Notes: generated from the letters alone by a model not told the origin. 64,000 nucleotides of DNA from SZUA-430 sp044220975 (GCA_044220975.1 JBGAPZ010000003.1:62001-126000), one strand, 5' to 3'; positions 26,136-36,336 are shown, counted from the stretch's first letter. Numbers and translations are program-made.

Positions 26136-27083
26136 CTAACGGATGCGACGAAGTGATTCCGTGCGGTCGTTGAAGCCGAATGCCCAAAGGTTTGACTGCG
26201 AGCGATCAATAATCACGCAATAGCCGCGGTAATTCGGACGGTCGCAGAGCTGCCAAACGCCGCCTTGAATCACAACGCTCGAGGTCAAGTTCCCGAAGCT
26301 GTAGGGGCCTAGATCCGGGACATCGGTCGAGAACGAGCGCGAGGTCCCCGCATAGTTCGTGTGGCGGTAGAGCGTGATACGACCCTTACCACCGCCGCTG
26401 CCGCCACCCCAACCGCTGCAGACGAGCCGGCCATTGTCGTTGACGACGTTGCCTCTGCAATTCTTGAGATCCAACGTCGATGTACGCCAGCTTCCAAAAT
26501 TGTCCCTGCACGTCGCATAGAGAACGTTCCCGTACAGACGCGCATTTTGACAAGAGTACCGCCAGGTGCCGCCGGGCAGGTCTCCGTCACCCGCATCGTC
26601 GTCATCCCCATCGTCGGAGTTGTCGCGGATGCAGCGCAGGATTCCATTCGCGTTGGCGATATCGCGGCAAGTTTGGTAGCCGGCTAGCTCCGTGTATCGC
26701 CAGCGGCCGAAGTTGTCGCGGCACTCGGCAGTCAGCGTCCCGCGCTCGATCGCGATGTTGCGGCACGAGTTGCGATAGCTGCCCTTCGGTGACCAGCCGC
26801 TGCCGTTGTCGTCATCATCGTCGTCGTCATTGTAGTCGCCGACGCACTCGAGCCGTCCGTTGCGATTGGCAATGTCGCCGTCGCAATCGCGATAGTTTCG
26901 CAGCGTCGTGTAGTTCCAGCTGCCGGAGCGCGTACGGCACGTTGCCGACAACGTGTTCCACGTCGTCTCGATGTCGCTGCACGTCCGGTTATACGTGCCG
27001 GGCGGCGTGTAATCCGCTCTCGCGACACCCACCGCTACAAAGGCAAAAGCAAGCGTCGCCAGAAGTTTCGCTATGAATCTCAT
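26136..27083 (-). CDS. Secreted protein with three CVNH lectin-like units and a beta/gamma-crystallin domain
   Basis: 315 residues. A signal peptide ends after ARA (residue 23). Three units of about 50 residues follow (about 30-82, 101-153, 171-224), each with four Cys at near-identical spacing (35/49/67/80; 107/121/139/151; 178/192/209/222) and the cyanovirin-N homology pattern C-x-N-I...L-x-A-x-C-R-...G-x-L-x-C. Acidic linkers (seven Asp at about 86-92; DDGDDDD at about 157-163) separate them. Residues 235-315 look like a beta/gamma-crystallin with two Greek keys (YRHTNYAGTSRSF, CDRPNYRGYC) and degenerate Ca-binding motifs GNLTSS and NDRTES. Likely a periplasmic or extracellular sugar- and calcium-binding protein. 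Start ATG 27083 has GGTGA upstream. Confidence 0.85.
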   Translation of the reverse strand: MRFIAKLLATLAFAFVAVGVARADYTPPGTYNRTCSDIETTWNTLSATCRTRSGSWNYTTLRNYRDCDGDIANRNGRLECVGDYNDDDDDDDNGSGWSPKGSYRNSCRNIAIERGTLTAECRDNFGRWRYTELAGYQTCRDIANANGILRCIRDNSDDGDDDDAGDGDLPGGTWRYSCQNARLYGNVLYATCRDNFGSWRTSTLDLKNCRGNVVNDNGRLVCSGWGGGSGGGKGRITLYRHTNYAGTSRSFSTDVPDLGPYSFGNLTSSVVIQGGVWQLCDRPNYRGYCVIIDRSQSNLWAFGFNDRTESLRRIR

Positions 27084-27225
27084 GAGATCACCCATTCTCA
27101 AACTGCGCCTTAGTCTGCACGCAATCTTGACCCGAGTTGGGCACGAAGAAAATGCGGCTGAATTGCGGCTCAACTGACCATGTTTGCGCCACGAGGCCGC
27201 CGCTTTCCGCATTCAGAAATCCGCC

Positions 27226-27708
27226 ATGCGTTCGCTCATCTTCGCCCTCGCGCTAATCGCGCTCACATCACCGGTTGCAGCAGCAACGGTGAACCTCATC
27301 GTGGTCGACAAATCCCGCCGCGTCATGACGCTATGGGCTGGCAAAAAGCCGTTCAGAACTTACCGCATCGCCCTCGGCGGCAACCCGATCGGCGACAAAC
27401 AAGAAGAAGGCGATTCACGCACGCCCGAAGGCCGTTACGTGATCGACGGCAAGAACCCAGGCTCGAGCTTTCACTTGTCGCTGCGTATTTCGTACCCAAA
27501 CAAACAGGATCGCGCGGATGCCGCCAGACGCGGCGTCTCACCGGGCGGATTGATCATGATCCACGGCACCCCTGGTTATCTCGGGATGCTTCAATCCACG
27601 GGTGCTATGCGCGACTGGACCTCCGGCTGCATTGCGGTCTCGAACGCTGAAATCGAAGAAATCTACAAGAACGTCCGCATTGGCACCCCGATCGTTATCA
27701 AGCCTTAA
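27226..27708 (+). CDS. L,D-transpeptidase (YkuD) family protein
   Basis: 160 residues. A signal peptide covers about the first 20 residues (MRSLIFALALIAL). The YkuD catalytic motif is present as MIHGTPG and WTSGCIAVSN, with the Cys nucleophile. The family makes 3-3 peptidoglycan crosslinks or anchors proteins; some members are hydrolases. ATG 27226 is chosen at the signal peptide start. It is divergent from the CVNH gene with 142 bases between. Confidence 0.9.
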   Translation: MRSLIFALALIALTSPVAAATVNLIVVDKSRRVMTLWAGKKPFRTYRIALGGNPIGDKQEEGDSRTPEGRYVIDGKNPGSSFHLSLRISYPNKQDRADAARRGVSPGGLIMIHGTPGYLGMLQSTGAMRDWTSGCIAVSNAEIEEIYKNVRIGTPIVIKP

Positions 27709-27773
27709 GCGCCGCGCTTGACCGCGCCGTTCGGCCACCTATGCTGCCCCCGCTCAACATACGAACGGGACCA

Positions 27774-28757
27774 ATGACAACGACGACCCTCGACCGGCGC
27801 GCCATGGCGGCTGAACCGAAGCAGGCATGGACAACCGCGCAAGCGCGTGAACTCTACGACCTCCCGTTCGCAGATTTGATCTTCCGAGCGCAAACCGTGC
27901 ACCGCATGCACTTCGATCCGAACGAAGTGCAGATGTCGACGCTCCTTTCGATCAAAACCGGCGGCTGCCCCGAAGACTGTGGTTATTGCAGTCAGTCATC
28001 ACATTTCGAGACCGGCCTGAAGGCTTCTAAACTCATGGCCCTTGAAGAGGTCCGCACGGCTGCTGAACAAGCGAAGGCCGGTGGCGCTTCCCGTTTCTGC
28101 ATGGGCGCGGCTTGGCGCGAACCCAAAGACCGCGACATCGACACGCTGTGCGAGATGGTGCGCGAGGTGAAAGGACTAGGCCTCGAAAGTTGCATGACGC
28201 TCGGCATGCTGACGCAAAGCCAGGCCCAGCGTTTGGCCGACGCCGGACTCGACTACTACAACCACAATATCGATACCGGCCCCCAACACTACGGCAAGGT
28301 CATCACGACTCGCACGCTGCAGGATCGGCTCGACACGCTCGAACATGTGCGCGAAGCCGGCATGGCGGTCTGTTGCGGCGGCATCATCGGTATGGGCGAA
28401 GCACGCGAAGACCGCATCGGGATGCTGGTGACGCTTGCGAACCTTTCCACGCCGCCGGAGTCCGTGCCGATCAACGCCCTCATGAAGATCAAGGGCACGC
28501 CGCTCGGCGACAGCGCTCCGATCGACAATTTCGAATTCGTCCGCACGATAGCAGCCGCACGCATCATGATGCCGATGTCGGTCGTACGCCTTTCCGCCGG
28601 TCGCGAGAACATGAGCGAAGAATTGCAAGCGCTCTGCTTCCTCGCAGGTGCCAATTCGATCTTCATCGGTCCAAAGCTGCTCACGACCGCAAACCCGGCC
28701 AAGGCAAAAGACGACGCGCTATGGTCGAAACTCGGCGTACGCCCGATGGATGTCTAA
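27774..28757 (+). CDS. bioB: Biotin synthase
   Basis: 327 residues. The radical SAM Cys triad is in CPEDCGYCSQSSHF, and YNHNIDTGP and CCGGIIGMGE are BioB signatures. It inserts sulfur into dethiobiotin to make biotin, using the auxiliary 2Fe-2S cluster. No other bio genes are near. ATG 27774 (MTTTTL) is chosen; an upstream ATG at 27741 is weaker. The 3' end meets sdhB in convergent orientation. Confidence 0.96.
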   Translation: MTTTTLDRRAMAAEPKQAWTTAQARELYDLPFADLIFRAQTVHRMHFDPNEVQMSTLLSIKTGGCPEDCGYCSQSSHFETGLKASKLMALEEVRTAAEQAKAGGASRFCMGAAWREPKDRDIDTLCEMVREVKGLGLESCMTLGMLTQSQAQRLADAGLDYYNHNIDTGPQHYGKVITTRTLQDRLDTLEHVREAGMAVCCGGIIGMGEAREDRIGMLVTLANLSTPPESVPINALMKIKGTPLGDSAPIDNFEFVRTIAAARIMMPMSVVRLSAGRENMSEELQALCFLAGANSIFIGPKLLTTANPAKAKDDALWSKLGVRPMDV

Positions 28758-28761
28758 GCTA

Positions 28762-29541
28762 TCAGACTGATCGCTTGACCATCATCTGCTTGATCTCGCC
28801 TATCGCTTGCGCGGGGTTCAGCCCCTTCGGACAGGTGCTCGCGCAATTCATAATCGTGTGGCAGCGGTACAAGCGGAACGGATCTTCAAGATTGTCGAGC
28901 CGCTCGCCCTTCGCCTCGTCGCGGCTGTCGGCCAGCCAGCGGTAAGATTGCAGCAGGATCGCCGGCCCCAAATATCGCTCCTGGTTCCACCAGTAACTTG
29001 GGCATGACGTCGAACAGCACGCGCACAAGATGCACTCGTAGAGCCCATCGAGTTTCTGTCGGTCTTCAGGCGATTGCTTCCATTCCTTCTCGGGCGTCGG
29101 CGTTTTCGTCTGCAGCCACGGTTCAATCGACGCGTACTGCGCATAGAAGTGCGTCATGTCCGGCACCAAGTCCTTGATGACGCTCATAGCTGGCAGCGGA
29201 TAGATTGCGATCGGCCCTTCGATGTCGTCGATCGCTTTGGTGCAGGCGAGCGTGTTCGACCCGTCGATGTTCATCGCGCACGATCCGCACACGCCTTCGC
29301 GGCACGAACGGCGGAACGTCAGCGTAGGGTCGATTTCGTTCTTGATCTTGATAAGCGCGTCCAGAACCATCGGCCCGCAGGAGTCGAGGTCGATCTCGTA
29401 CGTATCGAGCCGCGGATTTTCCCCATCGTCCGGGCTCCAGCGATAAACCTTGACCGCCCTCGGCCGCTTGGCGCTAGAGGTCGAAGGCCATGTCTTCCCG
29501 GGTTTGATCTTGCTGTTCTGCGGCAGCGTAAACTGAACCAT
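28762..29541 (-). CDS. sdhB: Succinate dehydrogenase iron-sulfur subunit
   Basis: 259 residues. The 2Fe-2S motif CREGVCGSCAMN is followed by CTKAIDD, then the 4Fe-4S and 3Fe-4S ligands CILCACCSTSCP and CASTCPKGLNP. It passes electrons from SdhA to ubiquinone in complex II. It stands 5 kb from sdhCDA, alone on its strand between bioB and the M1 peptidase, which is unusual. ATG 29541 (MVQFTLPQ) marks the start. Confidence 0.96.
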   Translation of the reverse strand: MVQFTLPQNSKIKPGKTWPSTSSAKRPRAVKVYRWSPDDGENPRLDTYEIDLDSCGPMVLDALIKIKNEIDPTLTFRRSCREGVCGSCAMNIDGSNTLACTKAIDDIEGPIAIYPLPAMSVIKDLVPDMTHFYAQYASIEPWLQTKTPTPEKEWKQSPEDRQKLDGLYECILCACCSTSCPSYWWNQERYLGPAILLQSYRWLADSRDEAKGERLDNLEDPFRLYRCHTIMNCASTCPKGLNPAQAIGEIKQMMVKRSV

Positions 29542-29675
29542 GACGAACCCTGGGTGCGCTGAGATGTGATGACAATGGGTGTAACGCGCGCCAAGCCGCG
29601 CGTCCATCTGGTACACAAACAGACTGTAACCCCTTATTGTCGCGGGTGTCACCGAGAGCTGGGGTCAAGCAACGA

Positions 29676-32357
29676 ATGCGTCTGCCAATCCGTATTGCCG
29701 TAACGTGCGTGCTGATAGCGCTCTCCGCCTGTGGACCGTCGGAACCGGCGAAGAATAAGTCCGCCGACGCAACTATCCCGCTCGGTCAGCTTCCGAATAC
29801 GGTCGAACCGACACACTACCGCCTCGACCTGACGATCGACCCGGACAAGCCGCGCTTCAACGGTGTCGCGGAGATCGACGCCGTGCTTAAAAAGCCAACG
29901 CGAGAGATTTACCTCCACGGCCGGGACCTCACCGTCGACGCGGTTTCTGCGCGCATCGCCGACGGTAGCAGCATCCCTGGTACTTACGAGCAGGTCCATG
30001 AGACTGGTGTTGCCAAACTGACTTTCGAATCCAAACTCCCAGAAGGGAAAGCAACGCTTCACCTCGCCTACAACGCGCCGTTCGAAACGACACCCGACGC
30101 GCTCACCTCGATGACCGCAAACGGTGAAAAATACGCTTGGACGCAGTTCGAGGAAATCTCAGCGCGCCGCGCTTTCCCAAGCTTCGACGAGCCCCGGTTC
30201 AAGACACCGTTCGACATCGCAATCACAGCGCCCAAACTTGATTCCGCCATCGCAAACACGCCCCCTCTGAAAGAGGAAGCAGCCGGAGCACTAAAGAAGA
30301 CGGTATTCGAAACGACGAAACCATTGCCGACCTACCTCGTCGCAATGTTTGTCGGTCCCTACGATATTGAAGAGGGCCCCACGCTTCCGGGCATTCGGTC
30401 GCGACCGGACGCCATCGCCATCCGCGGAATCACGGTGAAAGGCAAAGGCGATCGGTCGCGCTACGCACTCACCGAGACGCCGCCGCTTCTGCGTTATCTC
30501 GAAGACTATTTCGCGGCACCTTTCCCGTATCCGAAGCTTGACCTCATCACGCCGCCGAACTTCACGGCCGGCGGCATGGAGAATGCGGGCGCCATCACCT
30601 ACACCGAACGCGGCATCCTTCTCGATGACAGCGCATCAATTCAACAAAAGCGCTACTTCGCTCTGCTGCACGCTCACGAGGTGTCCCACCAATGGTTCGG
30701 CGACCTCGTGACGGCGAAATGGTGGGACGACATTTGGCTCAACGAAGCCTTCGCCTCGTGGATGGGAAACAAAGCCGCTGCCGTCGTCTGGCCTGTGAAC
30801 GAGTTTTCGCGCGAGACAATCCGCGATGCGCTGAACGTCATGGACACGGACTCGCTCTCGACCGCCCGCGCCATCCGCCAACCGATCAAATCGACCGACG
30901 ATATCTACAACGCTTTTGACCGGCTGACCTATGACAAGGGCGCGGGTGTGCTCGCGATGTTTGAATCCTACCTGGGCGAGGACGCATTCCGCGAAGGCGT
31001 GCGCAACCACATGCGCCGCTTCGCACACGCCAGCGCGAACGTGCACGACTTCATGGAATCGTTGGCTCAAGGCTCCGGCAAAACGGAAGTCATCTCGGCG
31101 TTCGAATCCTTCTTGAACCAACCCGGCGTTCCGTTGGTTCGCATGAAATCAACCTGCAGCGACCGCGACCTCATCATCGAACTTGCACAATCTCCCTTCG
31201 GCGCCAAGAGCGCGAATGACAAGCGCAAGTGGTCCATACCCGTATGCGTTCGCGATGTCGCAAAGGGACGATACCGCGCCTGCACAATGCTGGCAGAGCG
31301 CACCGCGACCCTGACGGCGCCTCAGCAATGCGGCGCGACACTGATGCCGAACGCCGACGGCGCTGGCTACTACCGCTTTGCGATGTCGAGCGCTGATTGG
31401 CAAAATCTGGTAGCTCAACGCGTTCGCCTTTCGCCCGCAGAGCAACTCGCCATGCTGCACAGCCTGCGCGCTGCATTCCGCGTCGGCGAAACGGACGCCA
31501 AAACGTACCTAGCCGCGCTCAAGGCGGTAGAGACCGGCAACACGTGGGACACCGTCGCGCTGGCGCACAACCTGCTGCTCGAACTGCGCAAAGAACTTGT
31601 TGCCAAAAACGACCTGCCAGCTTTCGAACAAACGGTTCGATCTTGGATTGCCCCCGCTTTCGCAAGCACTGGCCTCGCACCTAAGCGGCGCGAACCGCCC
31701 GCCACAACGCTCCTTCGTGCCGAGCTCGCCCAAGCGATGGTCACCGTGGCGCGAGATCCAGGCACGCTCACCGCGCTCGCCGCCAAGGGCGCGGCGCTCT
31801 TGCGCGCGATGGCGCAAGGACAGCAGCCCGAGCCGATAGCTCCCGAATTGGTAGAGGCCGCAACATGGGCCGCGATATACACCGGCGGCGAGCCAATCGC
31901 GCGCGATGCGATGGGTGCAATTAAGGGTTCGTCCGATGCACAATTTCGTAGTCTCGCCATTGCGGCGCTCGCCGCAGCGCGCGATCCCGCAGCCAACCAG
32001 GAGATAGAAGAGTTCATTGTGTCTGGTGCGCTAACAGTTCGGGAGCAAGGCGCCTATATGCGCAACGCCTTCCTAGACGCCGAGCGGCGCGCAGGCGCTT
32101 GGGAATGGTTGCGACGCGATTTCAAGCGCATCAGCGCTTCAGTTCCGCGCGATGCCCGTTCGCGCCTCGTCAGCCTCACCGCCAACCTTTGCGCCGACCA
32201 GTCGCGCGCGGAGATCGAGTGGTTCTTCAAGCCGATGATCGCCGAAATCTCTGGCGCGCCACGTGTCTATGCGAATGCTCTCGAAACCGTTGACCGCTGT
32301 GTTGCCTGGCGCAAGGCGAAGGGAGCGGAACTTGCCGCTGCCCTTCACGCATCGTGA
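29676..32357 (+). CDS. M1-family metallo-aminopeptidase, lipoprotein
   Basis: 893 residues. The N-terminus has a lipobox ALSAC (residue 19 Cys), so it is likely anchored in a membrane facing the periplasm. Catalytic motifs of M1 peptidases: GGMENAG (exopeptidase motif) and HEVSHQWFGDLVT with the third zinc ligand in WLNEAFASW. The C-terminal 400 residues fit the ERAP1-like domain. It removes N-terminal amino acids from peptides. The start at 29676 (MRLPIRIAVTC) is the signal peptide start. Confidence 0.93.
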   Translation: MRLPIRIAVTCVLIALSACGPSEPAKNKSADATIPLGQLPNTVEPTHYRLDLTIDPDKPRFNGVAEIDAVLKKPTREIYLHGRDLTVDAVSARIADGSSIPGTYEQVHETGVAKLTFESKLPEGKATLHLAYNAPFETTPDALTSMTANGEKYAWTQFEEISARRAFPSFDEPRFKTPFDIAITAPKLDSAIANTPPLKEEAAGALKKTVFETTKPLPTYLVAMFVGPYDIEEGPTLPGIRSRPDAIAIRGITVKGKGDRSRYALTETPPLLRYLEDYFAAPFPYPKLDLITPPNFTAGGMENAGAITYTERGILLDDSASIQQKRYFALLHAHEVSHQWFGDLVTAKWWDDIWLNEAFASWMGNKAAAVVWPVNEFSRETIRDALNVMDTDSLSTARAIRQPIKSTDDIYNAFDRLTYDKGAGVLAMFESYLGEDAFREGVRNHMRRFAHASANVHDFMESLAQGSGKTEVISAFESFLNQPGVPLVRMKSTCSDRDLIIELAQSPFGAKSANDKRKWSIPVCVRDVAKGRYRACTMLAERTATLTAPQQCGATLMPNADGAGYYRFAMSSADWQNLVAQRVRLSPAEQLAMLHSLRAAFRVGETDAKTYLAALKAVETGNTWDTVALAHNLLLELRKELVAKNDLPAFEQTVRSWIAPAFASTGLAPKRREPPATTLLRAELAQAMVTVARDPGTLTALAAKGAALLRAMAQGQQPEPIAPELVEAATWAAIYTGGEPIARDAMGAIKGSSDAQFRSLAIAALAAARDPAANQEIEEFIVSGALTVREQGAYMRNAFLDAERRAGAWEWLRRDFKRISASVPRDARSRLVSLTANLCADQSRAEIEWFFKPMIAEISGAPRVYANALETVDRCVAWRKAKGAELAAALHAS

Positions 32358-33719
32358 TCATTCGCGACTAAGGCCGAATCCGACCGTAGGCCGCGCAGAG
32401 CGGTACCAATCGACGTTGCGTGTCACATACATCGTGACCGCGACTGCGGCGAACGCCGCCGACGCACCGATGATCAACGCATAGTCCTCTTGCTTCAGCA
32501 GCAGGAACAGCAGCGCGTAGAGAACGCTCAAAACCGCAAAAACGACGAGCGCCCGCGACGAACTCTTCAACGCCGACCAGGCATAGGCGGAGATCAAGAG
32601 GACGGTCGCCGCAGCGGCTAGCAGATACGCGAGGTCGAACCCAATCTGCTCCGCAAGCGACAGCAGCAACAGATAAAACACGACCTGCGCACCACCGATC
32701 AGAAGATACTGAACGCCGTGTATGCGCGATCCAGACAGCGTCTCGATGAGAAAGAATGACAAAAACGCTAGCCCAATGAACAGGATCGCATATTTCAAAG
32801 CCCGCTCGACGAGCAGGTAGAATTTCACGGGCTGGTAGAACGAGACGCCAAAGCAGGCGATGTTGAATCCGTTCGTCAGATTGTCGGGCGTCGGCATCGC
32901 TTGCGGCAGATTGCGCGCAAGGTGCGGTATCTTCCAGCGCGCGCTAAATCCGTTCGCAACGATCGAACGTTCGACCGGCAAGAAATTTCCCTGAAAGCTC
33001 GGATGCGGCCAGTTTGCCTTTGCAGTGACATCGGTATCTTCGCCCGCCGCCGCGAATTGCAGATCACCCGTTCCCCGTAATTTCAATGCGATCGAAAACG
33101 CAAGCTCGGCCTTGTCCGCCGTCAACGGCACGCGCGCATTGATCCCGGGATAAGCCGCGAGCTCTTGCACCAGGCCCGGCCGGAACGGCACCGCGGTTTT
33201 GGTCGGCCCCCAACTCACGAAAGCATTTTCGGCGAGCCCTTGAAGGTCTGAGATTGCAAGCACGAGAACTGCTTGATCCCATTGTACCGATTTCGGCGTA
33301 ACCCCAAGCTCCGTGAAATCCGGCGTTGTGAACGTCCCGTCCAACACGACGTCGGCCGTGTACACGGTGACATCGAATATCCCTCGGGACCGCGTCTCGG
33401 TGCGCGCGTTCGCATCCGCTTTCAAAAGCTTCGGTAAGAATACCGCCGTTCGGCGCACGTCGACGGCACTGACCACGCCCTCGGCGCTACGTTGCGCCTC
33501 GCTCACGACATAGGGCACCGCGAGTACAGGCCCACCGATGACTTGTGCCCCACCCCAGCCGCGCGCGATATCGGATGCTGCTTCCCGCGCGTAATCTTCC
33601 CGCTGCGCCAGAGCGATGAAAATGAAAAGCAGCGGCACCGACATCGCGACCGTGATCAGCGCAACCAGCAAAAACTTCAGTCCGGGAGAACGCGCGATGC
33701 TGTCAGGAAGATTAGCCAT
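32358..33719 (-). CDS. creD: CreD-family inner membrane protein
   Basis: 453 residues. It has an N-terminal membrane helix, a large periplasmic domain (GGPVLAVPYV..., SDLQGLAENAFVSWG), and a C-terminal cluster of about five helices. CreD is an inner-membrane protein tied to envelope integrity in enteric bacteria (CreBC regulon); no creB or creC is seen here. Its stop overlaps nothing, abutting the M1 peptidase stop at 32357. Confidence 0.9.
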   Translation of the reverse strand: MANLPDSIARSPGLKFLLVALITVAMSVPLLFIFIALAQREDYAREAASDIARGWGGAQVIGGPVLAVPYVVSEAQRSAEGVVSAVDVRRTAVFLPKLLKADANARTETRSRGIFDVTVYTADVVLDGTFTTPDFTELGVTPKSVQWDQAVLVLAISDLQGLAENAFVSWGPTKTAVPFRPGLVQELAAYPGINARVPLTADKAELAFSIALKLRGTGDLQFAAAGEDTDVTAKANWPHPSFQGNFLPVERSIVANGFSARWKIPHLARNLPQAMPTPDNLTNGFNIACFGVSFYQPVKFYLLVERALKYAILFIGLAFLSFFLIETLSGSRIHGVQYLLIGGAQVVFYLLLLSLAEQIGFDLAYLLAAAATVLLISAYAWSALKSSSRALVVFAVLSVLYALLFLLLKQEDYALIIGASAAFAAVAVTMYVTRNVDWYRSARPTVGFGLSRE

Positions 33720-33793
33720 TTGAGCCCTCGATTATTGAGCCATCTAAGGTGCCGAATGTGGCGACAACATGTGACGGGCTGTAACCGGAATCA

Positions 33794-34552
33794 CTAACGA
33801 ACGCGACCGGGCCCGGGCGCCCGCACAAACGAGTGCGCCAAATCCGTCGATACCCGGGACATTGCAAACAGTAAACGTGATGTTCGATTAGGAATGATGT
33901 GCAGCCCGCCGCGGCCGCAGCGCAGCCACGCGGCACGAGCCACAGCTTCTGCGCTCATCACGCCGCCGGCCGCCTCGGCCTTGCGCACGGTCGCTGGCTT
34001 GGTCTCGTTCTCTTTGTCAAAGCCCGGCGTTTGCGTTGCCGGCGGACACAGTGCCTGCACACTGACCCCAAACGGCTTCAACTCGTTACGCAGTGCGCTA
34101 GCAAATCCCACGACAGCATGCTTCGTCGCCGAATAGACCGACCAGCCGAACAGACCCACATAACCCAGGTCGGAAGCCGTCAGCACAATCGCTCCGGCGC
34201 CGCGCTCAGCCATTGCCGGCGCAAAGGCCCGGGCAACATGGATCGGTCCGGTCACGTTCGTGCGCACGAGCCCGGCGACATCGTCATCGCCGACTTGATC
34301 GATGAACTGCGCCGTCGCAAACCCGGCGCAATGAAACAAGCGATCCGGCACCCCGGACCGCACGGACGCAACGCGCACGGCAGCAGGGTCGGCAACATCC
34401 ACAGCTTGCCATGTCATGCCGTGGGCTTGAGCCGCCTCGCGAAGCTTGCCTTCGCGCCGCGCCCATATCTCAACTTCGGCACCGGCCTTGATCGCCTCGA
34501 GCGCGATCGCAAGGCCGATGCCTTCCGAACCGCCGGTAACGAGGACCTTCAA
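33794..34552 (-). CDS. SDR-family oxidoreductase
   Basis: 252 residues with TGGSEGIG and the catalytic SATKHAVV (Y-x-x-x-K: YSATK). A C-terminal basic stretch follows. Resemblance to 3-ketodihydrosphingosine reductase-like SDRs is suggested by the layout but not certain. Its ATG overlaps the sdhA stop (ATGA), placing it in the sdhCDA operon, in the place normally taken by sdhB. Confidence 0.85.
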   Translation of the reverse strand: MKVLVTGGSEGIGLAIALEAIKAGAEVEIWARREGKLREAAQAHGMTWQAVDVADPAAVRVASVRSGVPDRLFHCAGFATAQFIDQVGDDDVAGLVRTNVTGPIHVARAFAPAMAERGAGAIVLTASDLGYVGLFGWSVYSATKHAVVGFASALRNELKPFGVSVQALCPPATQTPGFDKENETKPATVRKAEAAGGVMSAEAVARAAWLRCGRGGLHIIPNRTSRLLFAMSRVSTDLAHSFVRAPGPGRVR

Positions 34553-36336
34553 TAGACGCGAGCCTTCGGCGCGATGTATTCGACGTCGTTTGAGAGTGTA
34601 TAGGTATGCACCGGCCGGAAATCGAGCTTCACCTTACCTGTCTTCTCGTCGAACCACGACAGCGTGTGCTTCATCCACTTGGCATCGTCGCGGTTCGGGA
34701 AGTCTTCGCGCGCATGCCCGCCGCGGCTTTCCTCACGCGCCAATGCGCCCTCGACCGTGACCGCCGCTTGCGAGATCAGGTTGTCGAACTCAAGCGTCTC
34801 GACAAGGTCGGTGTTCCAGACCAACGACCGGTCCTTAATCCCGACATTCGGCATGTCGCGATAGACTGCCGCAACCGCTTCAACACCCTTCTTGAGCTCT
34901 GAGCCCACGCGGAACACCGGACAATAACTTTGCATCGACCGCTGCATACGAAGGCGGAGCTCCGATGTCGGCGTCGACCCGCTTGCAGTGCGAAAACGAT
35001 CGAGACGCGCGATTGCATTGTCGCCCGCGCCCTTCGGCAAGTCAGCCTGCCGCTCATTTGGCTCGATGTCGGCCGCGCACTTCATGCCGGCGGCCTTGCC
35101 GAACACAACGAGATCGATCAGCGAATTCGAGCCCAAGCGGTTTGCACCATGCACTGAAACGCAAGCCGCCTCGCCGATCGCCATCAATCCGGGAACGACC
35201 GCATCGGGATTGCCGTCCTTCGGCGCAACGACCTCACCATGATAGTTCGTGGGAATCCCGCCCATGTTGTAGTGCACCGTCGGCAAGACCGGGATCGGCT
35301 GCTTCGTGACATCGACGCCCGCAAAGATGCGCGCAGATTCGGAAATGCCGGGCAACCGTTCGTGAATGATCTTCGGGTCGAGATGACTCAAGTGCAGGTG
35401 AATATGATCCTTGTGCGCACCCACGCCGCGGCCTTCGCGAATCTCGACCGTCATTGCGCGACTGACGACATCGCGTGAGGCCAGGTCCTTCACAGTGGGC
35501 GCATAGCGCTCCATAAACCGCTCGCCGTTCGCGTTGGTGAGATACCCGCCTTCGCCGCGCACGCCCTCGGTGATCAAGACGCCAGCGCCGTAGACGCCCG
35601 TCGGGTGGAATTGCACGAACTCCATATCTTGCAGCGGCAATCCCGCCCGCAGTGCCATTGCGTTGCCGTCGCCGGTCTGAGTGTGCGCCCCGGTGCAGGT
35701 GTAGTACGCGCGGCCATAGCCGCCCGTCGCCAAAATCACTTTCTGGGCGCGGAAGCGATGGATCGACCCGTCGTCCAGGCACCACGCCATCAGCCCACGA
35801 CAGCGACCGTCTTCCATGATCAGGTCGAGCGCGAAGTACTCGATGAAAAACTCGGCATCGTAGCGCAGGCTTTGACCGTAGAGCGTATGCAACATGGCAT
35901 GCCCGGTCCGGTCGGCTGCTGCACACGTGCGCTGGATCGATGCCTTGCCGTAATCCTTCGTCATGCCGCCGAAGGCACGCTGATAGATCTTGCCTTCCTC
36001 CGTGCGGCTGAACGGCACTCCGAAATGCTCAAGCTCGTAGACGGCTTCCGGCGCATTGCGGCAGAGGAACTCGATCGCGTCCTGATCCCCGAGCCAGTCC
36101 GACCCCTTTACCGTGTCGTACATGTGCCAGCGCCAGTCGTCCGGCTCCATGTTGCCGAGCGCGGCTGAGATGCCGCCCTGCGCCGCCACGGTATGGCTGC
36201 GCGTTGGAAACACCTTTGTGATGTTGGCGACCTTCAAGCCGTGGCGCGCAGCCTCGAGCGTCGCGCGTAAGCCCGAACCGCCCGCGCCGACGACGACGAC
36301 ATCATATGTATGATCGGTAATCGGATAAGGCGCCAT
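34549..36336 (-). CDS. sdhA: Succinate dehydrogenase flavoprotein subunit
   Basis: 595 residues. The FAD-binding GAGGSGLRAT is at the N-terminus, then SHTVAAQGG (FAD attachment His), and the active-site motif HPTGVYGAG. It oxidises succinate to fumarate. Start ATG 36336 (MAPYPITDH) matches the usual N-terminus; a TTG at 36345 that overlaps the sdhD stop is an alternative. Third gene of sdhC-sdhD-sdhA; the stop overlaps the SDR start. Confidence 0.96.
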   Translation of the reverse strand: MAPYPITDHTYDVVVVGAGGSGLRATLEAARHGLKVANITKVFPTRSHTVAAQGGISAALGNMEPDDWRWHMYDTVKGSDWLGDQDAIEFLCRNAPEAVYELEHFGVPFSRTEEGKIYQRAFGGMTKDYGKASIQRTCAAADRTGHAMLHTLYGQSLRYDAEFFIEYFALDLIMEDGRCRGLMAWCLDDGSIHRFRAQKVILATGGYGRAYYTCTGAHTQTGDGNAMALRAGLPLQDMEFVQFHPTGVYGAGVLITEGVRGEGGYLTNANGERFMERYAPTVKDLASRDVVSRAMTVEIREGRGVGAHKDHIHLHLSHLDPKIIHERLPGISESARIFAGVDVTKQPIPVLPTVHYNMGGIPTNYHGEVVAPKDGNPDAVVPGLMAIGEAACVSVHGANRLGSNSLIDLVVFGKAAGMKCAADIEPNERQADLPKGAGDNAIARLDRFRTASGSTPTSELRLRMQRSMQSYCPVFRVGSELKKGVEAVAAVYRDMPNVGIKDRSLVWNTDLVETLEFDNLISQAAVTVEGALAREESRGGHAREDFPNRDDAKWMKHTLSWFDEKTGKVKLDFRPVHTYTLSNDVEYIAPKARVY

